Below, piece by piece: positions 54,258 through 63,706 of a stretch of DNA of 64,000 nucleotides (position 1 is its first letter; the number at the start of each line of letters is the position of its first letter). The DNA is from Aquirufa nivalisilvae. GTDB lineage: Bacteria > Bacteroidota > Bacteroidia > Cytophagales > Spirosomataceae. The notes under the pieces are model-generated. The model searched no databases. It saw nothing but the letters and a program-made list of their open reading frames with translations, and was not told where the DNA came from. The translations under genes were made by a program, and so were the position numbers. The stretch spans positions 124,001 to 188,000 of the forward strand of contig NZ_SEWX01000001.1 in assembly GCF_004307455.1 (NCBI RefSeq). The letters run 5' to 3'.

Positions 54258-57200
54258 TTAATTTTCTGTCAATACCATGCGAGATTGAATACGCTCCCAA
54301 AGACTTTTGTCGTGTTGGTGATCTTCTTCGCAATTATTCATTTCCTTGAAAGTAGGTGCTGCTGGACGAGTACTTGCTCCTCCCTTTTTGGCACTAGCCA
54401 TTTTTTGAACTAATCGTTGTTTTTCTGCTTTCAAATTAGCTTGTAATGTAGCATCCAAATCACGATCAAAAACGATCATTCCATCCACAATCGTTTTTTC
54501 AGATTTAGCATAAATACTTAATGGATGCGCTGACCATAGTACTAAGTCGGCATCTTTACCTTCTTTAATACTTCCAACCCGGTCTGCCACATGCAACATT
54601 TTAGCCGGATTCAATGTCACCATTTTCAATGCATCTTCTTCACTCATTCCTGCATATTTCACCGATTTAGCTGCTTCCTGATTCAAACGACGAGCCATTT
54701 CGGCGTCATCTGAATTGATGGCTACATTAATCCCATTTTTTTGCATTAAATAAGCATTTTGAGGAATGGCATCAAGAACTTCCATTTTATAATTCCACCA
54801 ATCACTGAATGTAGATGCATTGGCTCCATGCTGCTTCATTTTATCGGCTACTTTATATCCTTCTAAAATGTGTGTAAATGTATTGACTGAAAAATTAAAA
54901 CTCGCTGCCACCTTCATCATGGAATTAATTTCACTCTGAACATAGGAATGGCAGGTTATAAATCGCTTCTTATTCAGAATTTCCAACAGTGTTTCTAATT
55001 CCAAATCGATGCGTTTGCCAGGTCCTAATTTTTCATATTCTCTCGCACGAGTAAAGGCATCAACCAATACTTGTTCTACGCCCATTCTCGAATCTGGGAA
55101 ACGGTTATTGGCAGCATTATAAGAACGCTTCACGTTTTCTCCCAAAGCGAATTTGATGAAAGGATCCCAATTAGCAAACTTCATTTGCTCCGCGTTTTGA
55201 CCCCAACGGAATTTGATTAATTGAGTTTGACCTCCAATGGTATTACAGCTACCATGTAAAATATGACTGCTTGTTACACCTCCACTCAATTGTCTATAAA
55301 TGTCCACATCTTCTGGATCAATGACATCGGCTACTCTCACCTCAGCTGTTACAGACTGGGAACACTCGTTAATTCCTCCTGCTGCAGCCACGTGTGAATG
55401 CTCATCGATGATCCCAGCGGTAACGTGCTTATTGGTTCCATCAATCACTTTCGCAGAAGCATCTTTGAGATTTTTCCCCACCGAAACAATTTTCCCATTC
55501 TTCACCAAAACATCTGTTTCTTTCAATACCCCCTGTTTTTCATTCGTCCAAACCGTGGTATTTTTAATCAATATCGTTTCTTGTTTCGGTATACTTTTTT
55601 GACCAAACCCATTGAATGGATAAACCAAAGATCCAATGGCCTCCTCATCTGCTTTCTTTTCCTTTTTATCTGATTTGCTTTCTTCCAAAGCTCCCTCACG
55701 AGTCGCTTTCCAGCTAACCCAATCTCCAGAGGCTAATTGACCCGTTCCTAACCAATTGGCTCCTTGTTGTGTACCAGTCAAACGAATACGTTTTCCTGCG
55801 TCTCCCTTTTTAGTGAATACCAAATTGACCAATTGGTCTTTTTGGCTCAAGTCCACTTGAATGGTATCAGCGCCTTGTAAAGTTGCTTTTAAGTCTGGCT
55901 TAACCAGTAAGGTATATTTCTCTGAACCTAATTGGAAAGCATATTTCCCTGTTAAATTTGACCAAGCATCTACTTGTACACCATATCCATTCCCTTGTAC
56001 CCAGTTTTCCACAATTTGTGTTTTATCCTGGAAAATAGGACCAGTTGTTATCAGAAAATTAGCCAACTTCCCTGCCTCCAAAGTTCCAACCTGATCCGCA
56101 ATTCCTAATAGCTGAGCTGGACTAGTCGTCAAAGCCTCCATCGCTTTTTGCTCCGACAGACCCATTTGAATGGCCTTTTTCAAGTTAGTCATGAAAGAAG
56201 ATGTTTCTTTCAATCCGTTCGTAGTTAAAGCAAAAGGAATTCCTGCCTTTTCGAAAGCAGCTGGGTTCGTTGGAGCTAATTCCCAATGTTTTAATTCAGC
56301 TACATTCACAAAACGTGCATCCGTAGGATCTTCCAAATCCATAGCTTGAGGAAAAGCTAATGGTAAAATGAAGCTCGCTTTCGTGGCTTTAATATCTTCG
56401 ATGCGCTGATATTCATCTCCTGCCGCTTTGATGATGTATTGTACACCAAATTCATCCCCTATTTTATCGGCACGTAAGGCAGACCATTTATCACTTACTT
56501 CAAAAATTTGAGGCAAGGACAAATTCTCATTGAAAGAAGATAAACTCAGATTTAAGCCTTCTTTGCTTGGTTTAGATTTGTACCATTGGGCATCTAAAAA
56601 ATTCTGTCTCAATAAGGCTACACTTCCCATTAAAGACGTTGGATAATCTTGAGTAGATGCTCCTTTGCTAAAAGAATAATGTGCAGATGCTTTTTCTTTC
56701 AAAATGACTAAATTCTCCTTTAAGTTGGCCAAGCTTACAATAGCTCCTACTCCTCTGGAAATCCCGTCCATTTGATGTGTTAAAACAACCCCAAATCCTG
56801 ATTGTCTTAATTCCTTCGCTTTAGCTTCATTGACATTAAATAATTTCACATGGTCTACTTCTGACTTCAAAGCTTGGTTCCAAGAATAGGGCCCTTTGGT
56901 ATTGGATAGCATTTGAGCAGGACTACGAAAATTGGTACCCCCGCTTGAAATAGCTGGAGTTCCATAATCGGAATACATATCAATAAACGATGGATAAATA
57001 TATTTACCTTGACAATCGAGCACAACCGCTTCTTTTGGAATAGGTATATTAACTCCTACTTGTTCGATTTTCCCTTGTCGAATGATTAAGGTAGCATCTG
57101 TCAATGTATTTTTAGCATCTTTCACGATGGTCGCATGCGTAAAAGCATAATATCCTTGACGAGGATTAGCGACATCATTGAGGGGATACGTTATTTGGGC

Positions 57201-57263
57201 TAGAATAGGAATACTGATAACCCATAAGAGGGCCACTGCCCCCAAAGTAAAAAGGTGTTTCAT
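54258..57263 (-). CDS. Two-domain secreted amidohydrolase
   Basis: 1001 residues: signal peptide (1-22), a first amidohydrolase-like domain (about 40-430), a beta-rich linker (about 430-540) with a Lys/Glu-rich stretch near 530-540, then a second domain (560-975). The second has the metal motif IIDEHSHVAAAGG (His622, His624), plus later FITCHSYVQSEI, FTHILEGY and NSDDAEMARRL, so it should be active. In the first domain the same place reads FIDMYSDY (Tyr97, Asp99), so it looks inactive. The length and double domain point to a duplicated gene. Substrate unknown; peptidase-like activity is one guess for such periplasmic family members. Confidence 0.88.
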   Translation of the reverse strand: MKHLFTLGAVALLWVISIPILAQITYPLNDVANPRQGYYAFTHATIVKDAKNTLTDATLIIRQGKIEQVGVNIPIPKEAVVLDCQGKYIYPSFIDMYSDYGTPAISSGGTNFRSPAQMLSNTKGPYSWNQALKSEVDHVKLFNVNEAKAKELRQSGFGVVLTHQMDGISRGVGAIVSLANLKENLVILKEKASAHYSFSKGASTQDYPTSLMGSVALLRQNFLDAQWYKSKPSKEGLNLSLSSFNENLSLPQIFEVSDKWSALRADKIGDEFGVQYIIKAAGDEYQRIEDIKATKASFILPLAFPQAMDLEDPTDARFVNVAELKHWELAPTNPAAFEKAGIPFALTTNGLKETSSFMTNLKKAIQMGLSEQKAMEALTTSPAQLLGIADQVGTLEAGKLANFLITTGPIFQDKTQIVENWVQGNGYGVQVDAWSNLTGKYAFQLGSEKYTLLVKPDLKATLQGADTIQVDLSQKDQLVNLVFTKKGDAGKRIRLTGTQQGANWLGTGQLASGDWVSWKATREGALEESKSDKKEKKADEEAIGSLVYPFNGFGQKSIPKQETILIKNTTVWTNEKQGVLKETDVLVKNGKIVSVGKNLKDASAKVIDGTNKHVTAGIIDEHSHVAAAGGINECSQSVTAEVRVADVIDPEDVDIYRQLSGGVTSSHILHGSCNTIGGQTQLIKFRWGQNAEQMKFANWDPFIKFALGENVKRSYNAANNRFPDSRMGVEQVLVDAFTRAREYEKLGPGKRIDLELETLLEILNKKRFITCHSYVQSEINSMMKVAASFNFSVNTFTHILEGYKVADKMKQHGANASTFSDWWNYKMEVLDAIPQNAYLMQKNGINVAINSDDAEMARRLNQEAAKSVKYAGMSEEDALKMVTLNPAKMLHVADRVGSIKEGKDADLVLWSAHPLSIYAKSEKTIVDGMIVFDRDLDATLQANLKAEKQRLVQKMASAKKGGASTRPAAPTFKEMNNCEEDHQHDKSLWERIQSRMVLTEN

Positions 57264-57284
57264 AGTAAGTTTGTTAATGAATTT

Positions 57285-57292
57285 TAAAGGTA
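57285..57292 (-). promoter_or_regulatory. Candidate -7 promoter box of the amidohydrolase pair
   Basis: Minus-strand TACCTTTA, 21 nt upstream of the ATG at 57263, close to TAnnTTTG; no -33 TTG at the expected distance. Confidence 0.33.
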
Positions 57293-57327
57293 ATCATTGA
57301 ATGACTTTTCTTAACCTGTTTTGCCAT

Positions 57328-58713
57328 TTAATTGTTTTTCAGTCGTACTTGTTTTTTGCCATAATACTTGGCTATGCACTTACACCACAAATGGCTTGAA
57401 TCCGTTGAAATTTCCTCGTTAAATAAAAAGGCTGATTTAGTCTGAATGGCTGGTATTTCCACCTTGTCAGCAGGATTATGTTGAAGAGCCTCAAATCTAG
57501 CTTTCTGCTCTTTGGCAAATTGAAATGCTGTACCAGAACTAATTTCGGTTGCCATCAGGTGGGCACTTTTACTAAAATGCATATTAGGTAAAATCAATAA
57601 CATGATGAGCAATTGAACAGGAAATTGGGCTTTTTCAGGTATTGACCAGGTTAACTTTTGATGCAGAACAAAACTCAAATAACTGGAACCTAATAATAAA
57701 TACATAAACAATAAACTCAAGGTCCGATTCGGGATACCTGTTTCATCTAATGCCAAAGAAATAGGTAAAAAGCTCAGATAATACCCTAATGACAAAATAC
57801 CTAAAACCCCAAAGAAAAGAGGCCATGAAAGTGGATATGCTTGTTTTTTACCCGTTCCAAATAAAAGAATCCAAACATTCATAAGCCAAAATAATGGCTC
57901 CTTTAAAAATAGATACAATTGATGAATGGCACTTTTTGCAGCCTCTAATAAGCCATCAACTAATGCAATGTGTTTAGTGGCACGAATGGCATTACCAGGT
58001 GCCAAAAAGACAATGGCTAAACCTAATACCCCTACTATTGCCAAAACCCAAAGTTCAGCTTCAATCCGTTTGTTTTTGATTATGCGATACAGTTGTATGC
58101 ATCCAAATACGGTTGAAAAGAATATCATCGTGATCTCACTACTTCCGATTAGAAGGAATAAGACAAGAGGTAAAATGAAATACCGAATCCAAACTCCTTT
58201 TTCAAAATAATACAGATTAAAAAACAAGATGACTAATTGAAAAGATAAGGCATAAAATAAGCCTGAAAACCAAAAGTACCATTCATAAAATCCGGGAATC
58301 GTATACCAACCTATGGCTTGAAAAACCAGAGCACTCCAGATGACGGTGGCATTCCACCAAGGTTTCTGAAAGATATTTTTGAATAAAAAAAGTGCATTAG
58401 CCAATCCTAGACCCATAACAATCCATGTCCCCCATTTGAAATATCCAAAATCTGGACTAAATATTAGTGGATTCAAGTGCAACATGACATTACCAAAATA
58501 TCGACCACTCCAACCGATATAATACTGGTAGGCACCTCCAAAAACGCCATATTCTTTCCCTACCCAAGCGAAACAAAAATCATCGGTGATATTCGGTCCA
58601 TTCGCAATTGCCATACTTCCCATCAAGTATGCCATCATACCCCAAAAAAAGAAACCCAACAAAAGGAGTACGAGTGGTTTAATATTGGATTGGGGGGACA
58701 TCGTTTTGGACAT
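57328..58713 (-). CDS. Polytopic membrane protein, DUF6056-like
   Basis: 461 residues with about ten to twelve hydrophobic segments. The first periplasmic loop contains NGPNITDDFCFAWVGKEYG and a GWSGRYFGN stretch that I associate with the DUF6056 family, membrane proteins resembling glycosyltransferase or polymerase enzymes of surface glycans (the D-D-x near the first loop is typical of GT-C enzymes). Function not known. Separate from the amidohydrolases (64-nt gap). The 246-nt gap upstream holds only a -7-like box for the divergent gene. Confidence 0.72.
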   Translation of the reverse strand: MSKTMSPQSNIKPLVLLLLGFFFWGMMAYLMGSMAIANGPNITDDFCFAWVGKEYGVFGGAYQYYIGWSGRYFGNVMLHLNPLIFSPDFGYFKWGTWIVMGLGLANALFLFKNIFQKPWWNATVIWSALVFQAIGWYTIPGFYEWYFWFSGLFYALSFQLVILFFNLYYFEKGVWIRYFILPLVLFLLIGSSEITMIFFSTVFGCIQLYRIIKNKRIEAELWVLAIVGVLGLAIVFLAPGNAIRATKHIALVDGLLEAAKSAIHQLYLFLKEPLFWLMNVWILLFGTGKKQAYPLSWPLFFGVLGILSLGYYLSFLPISLALDETGIPNRTLSLLFMYLLLGSSYLSFVLHQKLTWSIPEKAQFPVQLLIMLLILPNMHFSKSAHLMATEISSGTAFQFAKEQKARFEALQHNPADKVEIPAIQTKSAFLFNEEISTDSSHLWCKCIAKYYGKKQVRLKNN

Positions 58714-58915
58714 ATTCTTACAAATAGAACTCTACAAAAGGTAGGTATGGGGTAAAAATACGCATAAAAAACAAAAAAATTAACCCCAAATCAATTTGAA
58801 TCAACTCATTGAATTTGGCCATTTCTGACTAAAGGAAAAATAATTTAATGTCGGATTGAAATGAAAGGAATGAATAAATTTAAAAATATTGATACCTTGT
58901 ACATGGTTTCCTAAA

Positions 58916-58923
58916 TATATTTG
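58916..58923 (+). promoter_or_regulatory. Candidate -7 promoter box of the T9SS-exported esterase gene
   Basis: TATATTTG, 36 nt before the ATG at 58960. A TTG at 58897-58899 gives a 16-nt spacer, shorter than usual. Confidence 0.32.
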
Positions 58924-58959
58924 TTAGAAATTTTCAGCTAGGGAAAGAAAAGCATATCC

Positions 58960-60699
58960 ATGATTCATCGAATTTTAATTTTTTGTTGCCTCTTAGGTTT
59001 TTGTATCAAAACAGAGTTGAGTGCCCAAAAAATTGGCGATTTTGTATTCAATAAATTACCTCAGAATTATCACTTTTATCCTAGAGATGACAAAAACAAA
59101 GCTGATATCATCATTGCAGCCGATGTAACCAACAAATCGGTTACGGCTGTATCAGTAAAAGTTTTACGCAATGGCAGCTTATTTAAATATGCCAAATCGG
59201 CCCTGTCTGCCAACAGTCCATATAAAAACAACATTAGCATTAACGCAGAATTAGCCGAATATGATGTTGAGATTTATCAATTCATTGGTTTCGATTCTAG
59301 CTTAGTTGTCAAAAGAAAGAACATTGTAGCAGGAGATGCCTTTTTAGTCAGTGGGCAGTCGAATGCTTGGATTGGACCTATCGACGAGAAAGTTTTTCAA
59401 GGGGAATATTTACGTTCCTTTGGTGCAGTACAAGGTTCAGACAATTACGGGCCATACAACTTAGCGGATACCCTTTGGTCTCTTGCTACAGACAAAGCCC
59501 GTGTAGGACCCTGGGTTTCTGAAATAGCCAAATATCTAATTGAATCTGAAAAAGTCCCATTTTGCTTTATTAATTCAGCAGCAGGTGGCTCGGCTATCGA
59601 CTTCCATTTGATATTGGATGGTGATTTGAAAGCGCCTTATGGTGGCAACATCATGCTGTATAAGGCCATGAAAGCGGGAGTATTGGATAAGGTTCAGGCC
59701 ATTATTTACCGACAAGGAGAGGCTGAATCCACACTTCCTGCAGGTAGTCCATTTGATTGGTGGTGGAAATTTGACCAGTTAAAAACAAAATATAAAAAGT
59801 TCTTTCCCAGTGCTAAATACGTTTTTTGCCCACAGACCAACGTCTACGAATTTCAGTATTCCCCAGCGGCTTTGGTAAGAGAAAATCAACGAGCACAGTA
59901 TACCAATGATTTATATGTCAAATCCTTTGCAACCGTAGGTACCAAGCAGTTTGACGGTCTCCATTATGGAAATGAGGGTTATCGTCAAAGTGGTTTTGAA
60001 TTATTCCGCATTATTTCGGCCGAAATATATAAACGACCATGGGATAAACAGGTTTATAGTCCCAATGTTGTTAAGGCCTATTTCAAATCAAAATCTGAAA
60101 CGAGAAAGCTGTATTTGGAGTTTGAACAAGGTCAAATTATGATCGCTCCTTCTGATACTACATTTATCGATCCGACAGGTAAAACGCAGAAGCGTAATAT
60201 GAAGGATAATTTCTTTTATGATGGTATTAATGCGGTGAGTGCGGCCAAATACATCGACAACATCGAGGTGGAAGGCAATAAGGTTATTTTAAACTTGAAT
60301 CAGGAATACCCGCATGAAATCATTAGTTATTTACCTGATTATTTTAGAGAATTTTATGCTTTTAACAAAGCTCCTTTCCCTGGACCCTTTATCCGAAATA
60401 AAGCAGGAATGCGGGCATTTGCATTTTCTTCCATTCCCATAGTTCGATTAGACCAGAACTTTGAATTTAGTATTGGCCCGAATCCTGCCGTGGATAAAAT
60501 CACCATTCGCTGGCAGAATATGTCGACTGGCACTTTAAAAATATATGACATGAAAGGTAATATTGTCTTTGAAGACACTTACCTCGCCGTATTTTTTAAA
60601 GATGTGGATTTGTCCAAATTACCAGCAGCCAATTACTTTTTAAGTACTACTGGCCTTGATGGATCTACAATCACCAAACGCTTAGCGGTAGTAAAATAG
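58960..60699 (+). CDS. Secreted sialate O-acetylesterase-like (SASA/GDSL) protein with T9SS type A tail
   Basis: 579 residues. Signal peptide 1-22 (ending LSAQ); an N-terminal beta domain to about 120; then a SASA-type esterase core with the catalytic loop FLVSGQSNAWIG (Ser134), YRQGEAEST, and FDGLHYGNEGYR near the end of the core, which carries the expected Asp/His. The C-terminal 75 residues (SIGPNPAVDKITIRWQ, LKIYDMKGN, LSKLPAANYF) are a T9SS type A sorting domain, so it is exported through the type IX system to the cell surface. It could deacetylate sugars or other esters outside the cell. It stops 2 nt before the convergent GNAT gene. Confidence 0.9.
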   Translation: MIHRILIFCCLLGFCIKTELSAQKIGDFVFNKLPQNYHFYPRDDKNKADIIIAADVTNKSVTAVSVKVLRNGSLFKYAKSALSANSPYKNNISINAELAEYDVEIYQFIGFDSSLVVKRKNIVAGDAFLVSGQSNAWIGPIDEKVFQGEYLRSFGAVQGSDNYGPYNLADTLWSLATDKARVGPWVSEIAKYLIESEKVPFCFINSAAGGSAIDFHLILDGDLKAPYGGNIMLYKAMKAGVLDKVQAIIYRQGEAESTLPAGSPFDWWWKFDQLKTKYKKFFPSAKYVFCPQTNVYEFQYSPAALVRENQRAQYTNDLYVKSFATVGTKQFDGLHYGNEGYRQSGFELFRIISAEIYKRPWDKQVYSPNVVKAYFKSKSETRKLYLEFEQGQIMIAPSDTTFIDPTGKTQKRNMKDNFFYDGINAVSAAKYIDNIEVEGNKVILNLNQEYPHEIISYLPDYFREFYAFNKAPFPGPFIRNKAGMRAFAFSSIPIVRLDQNFEFSIGPNPAVDKITIRWQNMSTGTLKIYDMKGNIVFEDTYLAVFFKDVDLSKLPAANYFLSTTGLDGSTITKRLAVVK

Positions 60700-60701
60700 T
60701 C

Positions 60702-61133
60702 CTATTGAATTTCATTGACATCGTCGATGAAAAAGCAAAAATCATGTTTTTGCATACCAATTTTAGGATAATAAGCTTGGGCAGCAGGAGCTGCAAGTAA
60801 GATTAATTTGGCCCTGGGATGCATTTTTTTGACCCGAATCACTAACTCTTTCCCTATTCCTTGATGTTGAAATGCTTCATCTACTGCCAAATCAGCTAAA
60901 TAAGTAGTAAATACAAAATCTGTCATGCCTCTGGCAAGTCCTACTAATTTTTCTCCCGCATAAGCTCCAACATATACATTAGCGTTTTCTAGCATTAGTT
61001 GCATAGCAGCCACATCCTGCAAGGGTCTTCGTTGACCAAGAGTTGATTTATCTAAAATCTCGATAAAATCTTCAACGTTCAATGTGGGGTTTTCCCGATA
61101 GTAAATATCCATACAATCTACATTTAACTCCAA
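60702..61133 (-). CDS. GNAT family N-acetyltransferase
   Basis: 143 residues. The acetyl-CoA loop is LAVDEAFQHQGIGKELVIRV, and YYPKIGMQKHDFCFF near the end is typical of small GNATs. Start at 61133 or Met8 (61112). Substrate unknown. The convergent esterase gene ends 2 nt from its stop. Its 5' region overlaps the divergent frame of the next gene only if that gene's long, unlikely start is used. Confidence 0.88.
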   Translation of the reverse strand: MELNVDCMDIYYRENPTLNVEDFIEILDKSTLGQRRPLQDVAAMQLMLENANVYVGAYAGEKLVGLARGMTDFVFTTYLADLAVDEAFQHQGIGKELVIRVKKMHPRAKLILLAAPAAQAYYPKIGMQKHDFCFFIDDVNEIQ

Positions 61134-61243
61134 TAAATTTAGTTTTTCTATTTATGGACAATTTTACTAAATCATTAAAAAATAAATACAGGATTCATTT
61201 ATTTAAAAATGCTTGTAAATTGAACATTCAAAACCTTTTACTT

Positions 61244-63706
61244 ATGAAAATCCATTTCTCCAAAAGCCTTTTCTTAGGCTTGGCTTGCTCGTTAATCGTG
61301 AGTCATACTATGCTGTCACAAGGAGCAAGTAAATTACAACAAGATTTACAGAAAAAGAGGGTCAGACTTCCCAACGGATGGAAATTATCTCCGCATGGCA
61401 AATCGCTATCATTAGGTGATTTACCTTTGAATTTAGCTGTATCAGCCAATAAACAATGGATGGTGGCAACCAATAATGGCCAAAGTATCCAAAGTTTACA
61501 ATTAATAGATACGAAATCGAATGAAGTAGTTCACAGTATTGAAGTCGCTAAATCTTGGTATGGATTAGCCATATCTCAAGATAATAAAACTGTTTATGCT
61601 TCGGGTGGAAATGATAACAAGGTATTAAAATTTGAAATAAGTAATAAGCAATTAGTTGCCAAAGGTTCTATTTCGTTGACAGATAAAGCAAAAGACATCA
61701 TCTCTCCTACTGGAATGGCTTTGGACGATGAGCGTGGAATTTTATATGTGGTATCCAAAGACAACAATAAACTCTATTTGGTAGATGTTCGCCAGAATAA
61801 AGTGAGTGATACCTTTCCTTTACCTGCCGAAGGATTTACTTGTTTATTAAGCCCTAAGCGAGATAAATTATACATTTCTATTTGGGGAGGCGCGCAAATA
61901 TTACCCTTCAATTGTCAAACAAAAAGCTTTGACAAAGGCATTCCAGTTGGCGATCATCCAAATGAAATTTTATTAACAAAAGATGGCAATACCCTATTTG
62001 TTGCCAATGCAAATGACAACTCTGTTTCGGTCATTAATACGCGTAGCAACCAAGTGATAGAGGTATTGAATGCCGCCTTATTTCCCAATGCCTTGGAAGG
62101 CTCTTCTACGAATGGATTGGCATTATCAGAAGATGAAGAACGCTTGTATATCTCGAATGCAGACAATAATTGTTTAGCTGTTTTTGAGGTAGAGAATCCA
62201 GGCAAATCGAAGTCTCTTGGATTTATTCCAGTAGGCTGGTATCCAACCGCGGTGAAAGTCATTGGACAAACTGTCTATGTTGCCAATGGAAAAGGATTTT
62301 CTTCTTTTGCCAATCCGAAAGGACCAAATCCCATGGCAAAAATTCAAAAAGTAACATATCAGCAAGCAGATAATGAGAAAAAAGCTAAAGTAGAATACAT
62401 TGGAGGTTTGATGAAAGGGACCATGTCTCTATTTCAAGAACCTAGTAGAGCAGAATTAGCCATTTTATCTAAAGCGGTATATACCAATACTCCATACAAT
62501 AAACAGATTGAGCTCCAAGCAAAAGGAGAAAAAGGAAATCCTATCCCAACCAAGGTGGGGGGTAAATCACCCATCAAATATGTTTTTTATGTTTTAAAGG
62601 AAAACCGTACTTATGATCAGGTTTTAGCAGATGTAAAGGGAGGAAATGGCGATTTATCTTTGCTTTTATTTGGAGAAAAAGTAACCCCGAACCAACATAA
62701 ATTAGTGAAAGACTTTGTCTTACTAGATAATTTTTATGTGGATGGAGAGGTTAGTTCAGATGGACACAACTGGTCTACTTCGGCCCATGCTACGGATTAT
62801 TTGGAAAAAACCTGGCCAACAGGTTATGGAGGAAGAGGTGGTAAATATGATGGGGAAGGGAATCGTGCCATAGCAAATCCAAAAAATGGATTCATTTGGG
62901 ATTATTGCAAAAGAGCGGGTGTTTCGTATCGGACATATGGAGAATTCGCTGATGATTTCAAGCCCAATATTCCTTCCATTGCAGGCCATTTCTGTCCAGA
63001 TTTCCCTTCATTTGATCAGAAAATCATGGATACACTTCGATTCAATCGCTGGAAAAAGGATTTTGATGCCTTATTAGCCAAAAATCAGGTTCCACAATTC
63101 AATTCTTTGAGATTCCCGAATGATCATACGGAAGGTCAAAAATTGGGCTCTTATACACCTACAGCTTTTGTAGCAGAAAATGACTATGCCATTGGTCTAT
63201 TCGTAGAACATTTATCGAAATCCAAAATTTGGAAAGAAACAGCCATATTTATAGTAGAAGATGATGCTCAAAATGGCTCAGACCACGTAGATGCACACCG
63301 TACTACGGCATATGTAGCAGGAGGTTTTGTAAAACGTGGATTTGTTGACCATACTCCTTATTCTACCTCTTCCATGTTAAGAACGATGGAATTGATTTTA
63401 GGAATCCCTCCAATGAGTCAATATGACGCTGCTGCAACGCCTATGTACAAATGCTTTACTTCAAAAGCTGATATAAGCCCATTCCAACACATTGCTCCAC
63501 AGGTGAATATTTTCGAAAAGAATGTAGCAGATAATGCCAGTGCTCGACTAAGTGAAAAGCTTGATTTCTCGAAGGAGGATGCTATTCCAGATTTAGTATT
63601 GAACCAGATTATTTGGAAGTCGGTACGCGGAGAACACTCAGAAATGCCCGCACCCCGTAGAGCAGCTATTTTAAATACTAAAGAGGAAGAAGGGGATGAA
63701 GATTAA
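61244..63706 (+). CDS. Secreted YncE-like beta-propeller / phosphoesterase protein
   Basis: 820 residues from the ATG at 61244 (MKIHFSKSLFLGLACSLIVS, a signal peptide). The frame continues upstream to 61082, but that part overlaps the divergent GNAT gene and precedes the signal. Residues 45-380 are a seven-bladed-propeller-like YncE domain with repeats such as LFVANANDNSVSVINTRSNQ. Residues 440-800 are a phosphoesterase (PF04185-like, acid phosphatase/phospholipase C type) with KENRTYDQV (ENRTYD 453-458) and EDDAQNGSDHVDAHRT. It probably releases phosphate outside the cell or in the periplasm. Its end overlaps the TonB-dependent receptor gene by 11 nt. Confidence 0.92.
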   Translation: MKIHFSKSLFLGLACSLIVSHTMLSQGASKLQQDLQKKRVRLPNGWKLSPHGKSLSLGDLPLNLAVSANKQWMVATNNGQSIQSLQLIDTKSNEVVHSIEVAKSWYGLAISQDNKTVYASGGNDNKVLKFEISNKQLVAKGSISLTDKAKDIISPTGMALDDERGILYVVSKDNNKLYLVDVRQNKVSDTFPLPAEGFTCLLSPKRDKLYISIWGGAQILPFNCQTKSFDKGIPVGDHPNEILLTKDGNTLFVANANDNSVSVINTRSNQVIEVLNAALFPNALEGSSTNGLALSEDEERLYISNADNNCLAVFEVENPGKSKSLGFIPVGWYPTAVKVIGQTVYVANGKGFSSFANPKGPNPMAKIQKVTYQQADNEKKAKVEYIGGLMKGTMSLFQEPSRAELAILSKAVYTNTPYNKQIELQAKGEKGNPIPTKVGGKSPIKYVFYVLKENRTYDQVLADVKGGNGDLSLLLFGEKVTPNQHKLVKDFVLLDNFYVDGEVSSDGHNWSTSAHATDYLEKTWPTGYGGRGGKYDGEGNRAIANPKNGFIWDYCKRAGVSYRTYGEFADDFKPNIPSIAGHFCPDFPSFDQKIMDTLRFNRWKKDFDALLAKNQVPQFNSLRFPNDHTEGQKLGSYTPTAFVAENDYAIGLFVEHLSKSKIWKETAIFIVEDDAQNGSDHVDAHRTTAYVAGGFVKRGFVDHTPYSTSSMLRTMELILGIPPMSQYDAAATPMYKCFTSKADISPFQHIAPQVNIFEKNVADNASARLSEKLDFSKEDAIPDLVLNQIIWKSVRGEHSEMPAPRRAAILNTKEEEGDED

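Noticed and set aside
54247-54333. N-terminal extension of the 432-residue amidohydrolase-like protein
   Set aside because: It overlaps the end of the preceding gene and puts 29 basic residues before a normal signal peptide.
61082-61243. N-terminal extension of the phosphoesterase protein
   Set aside because: It would place 54 residues before a clear signal peptide and overlap the divergent GNAT gene.
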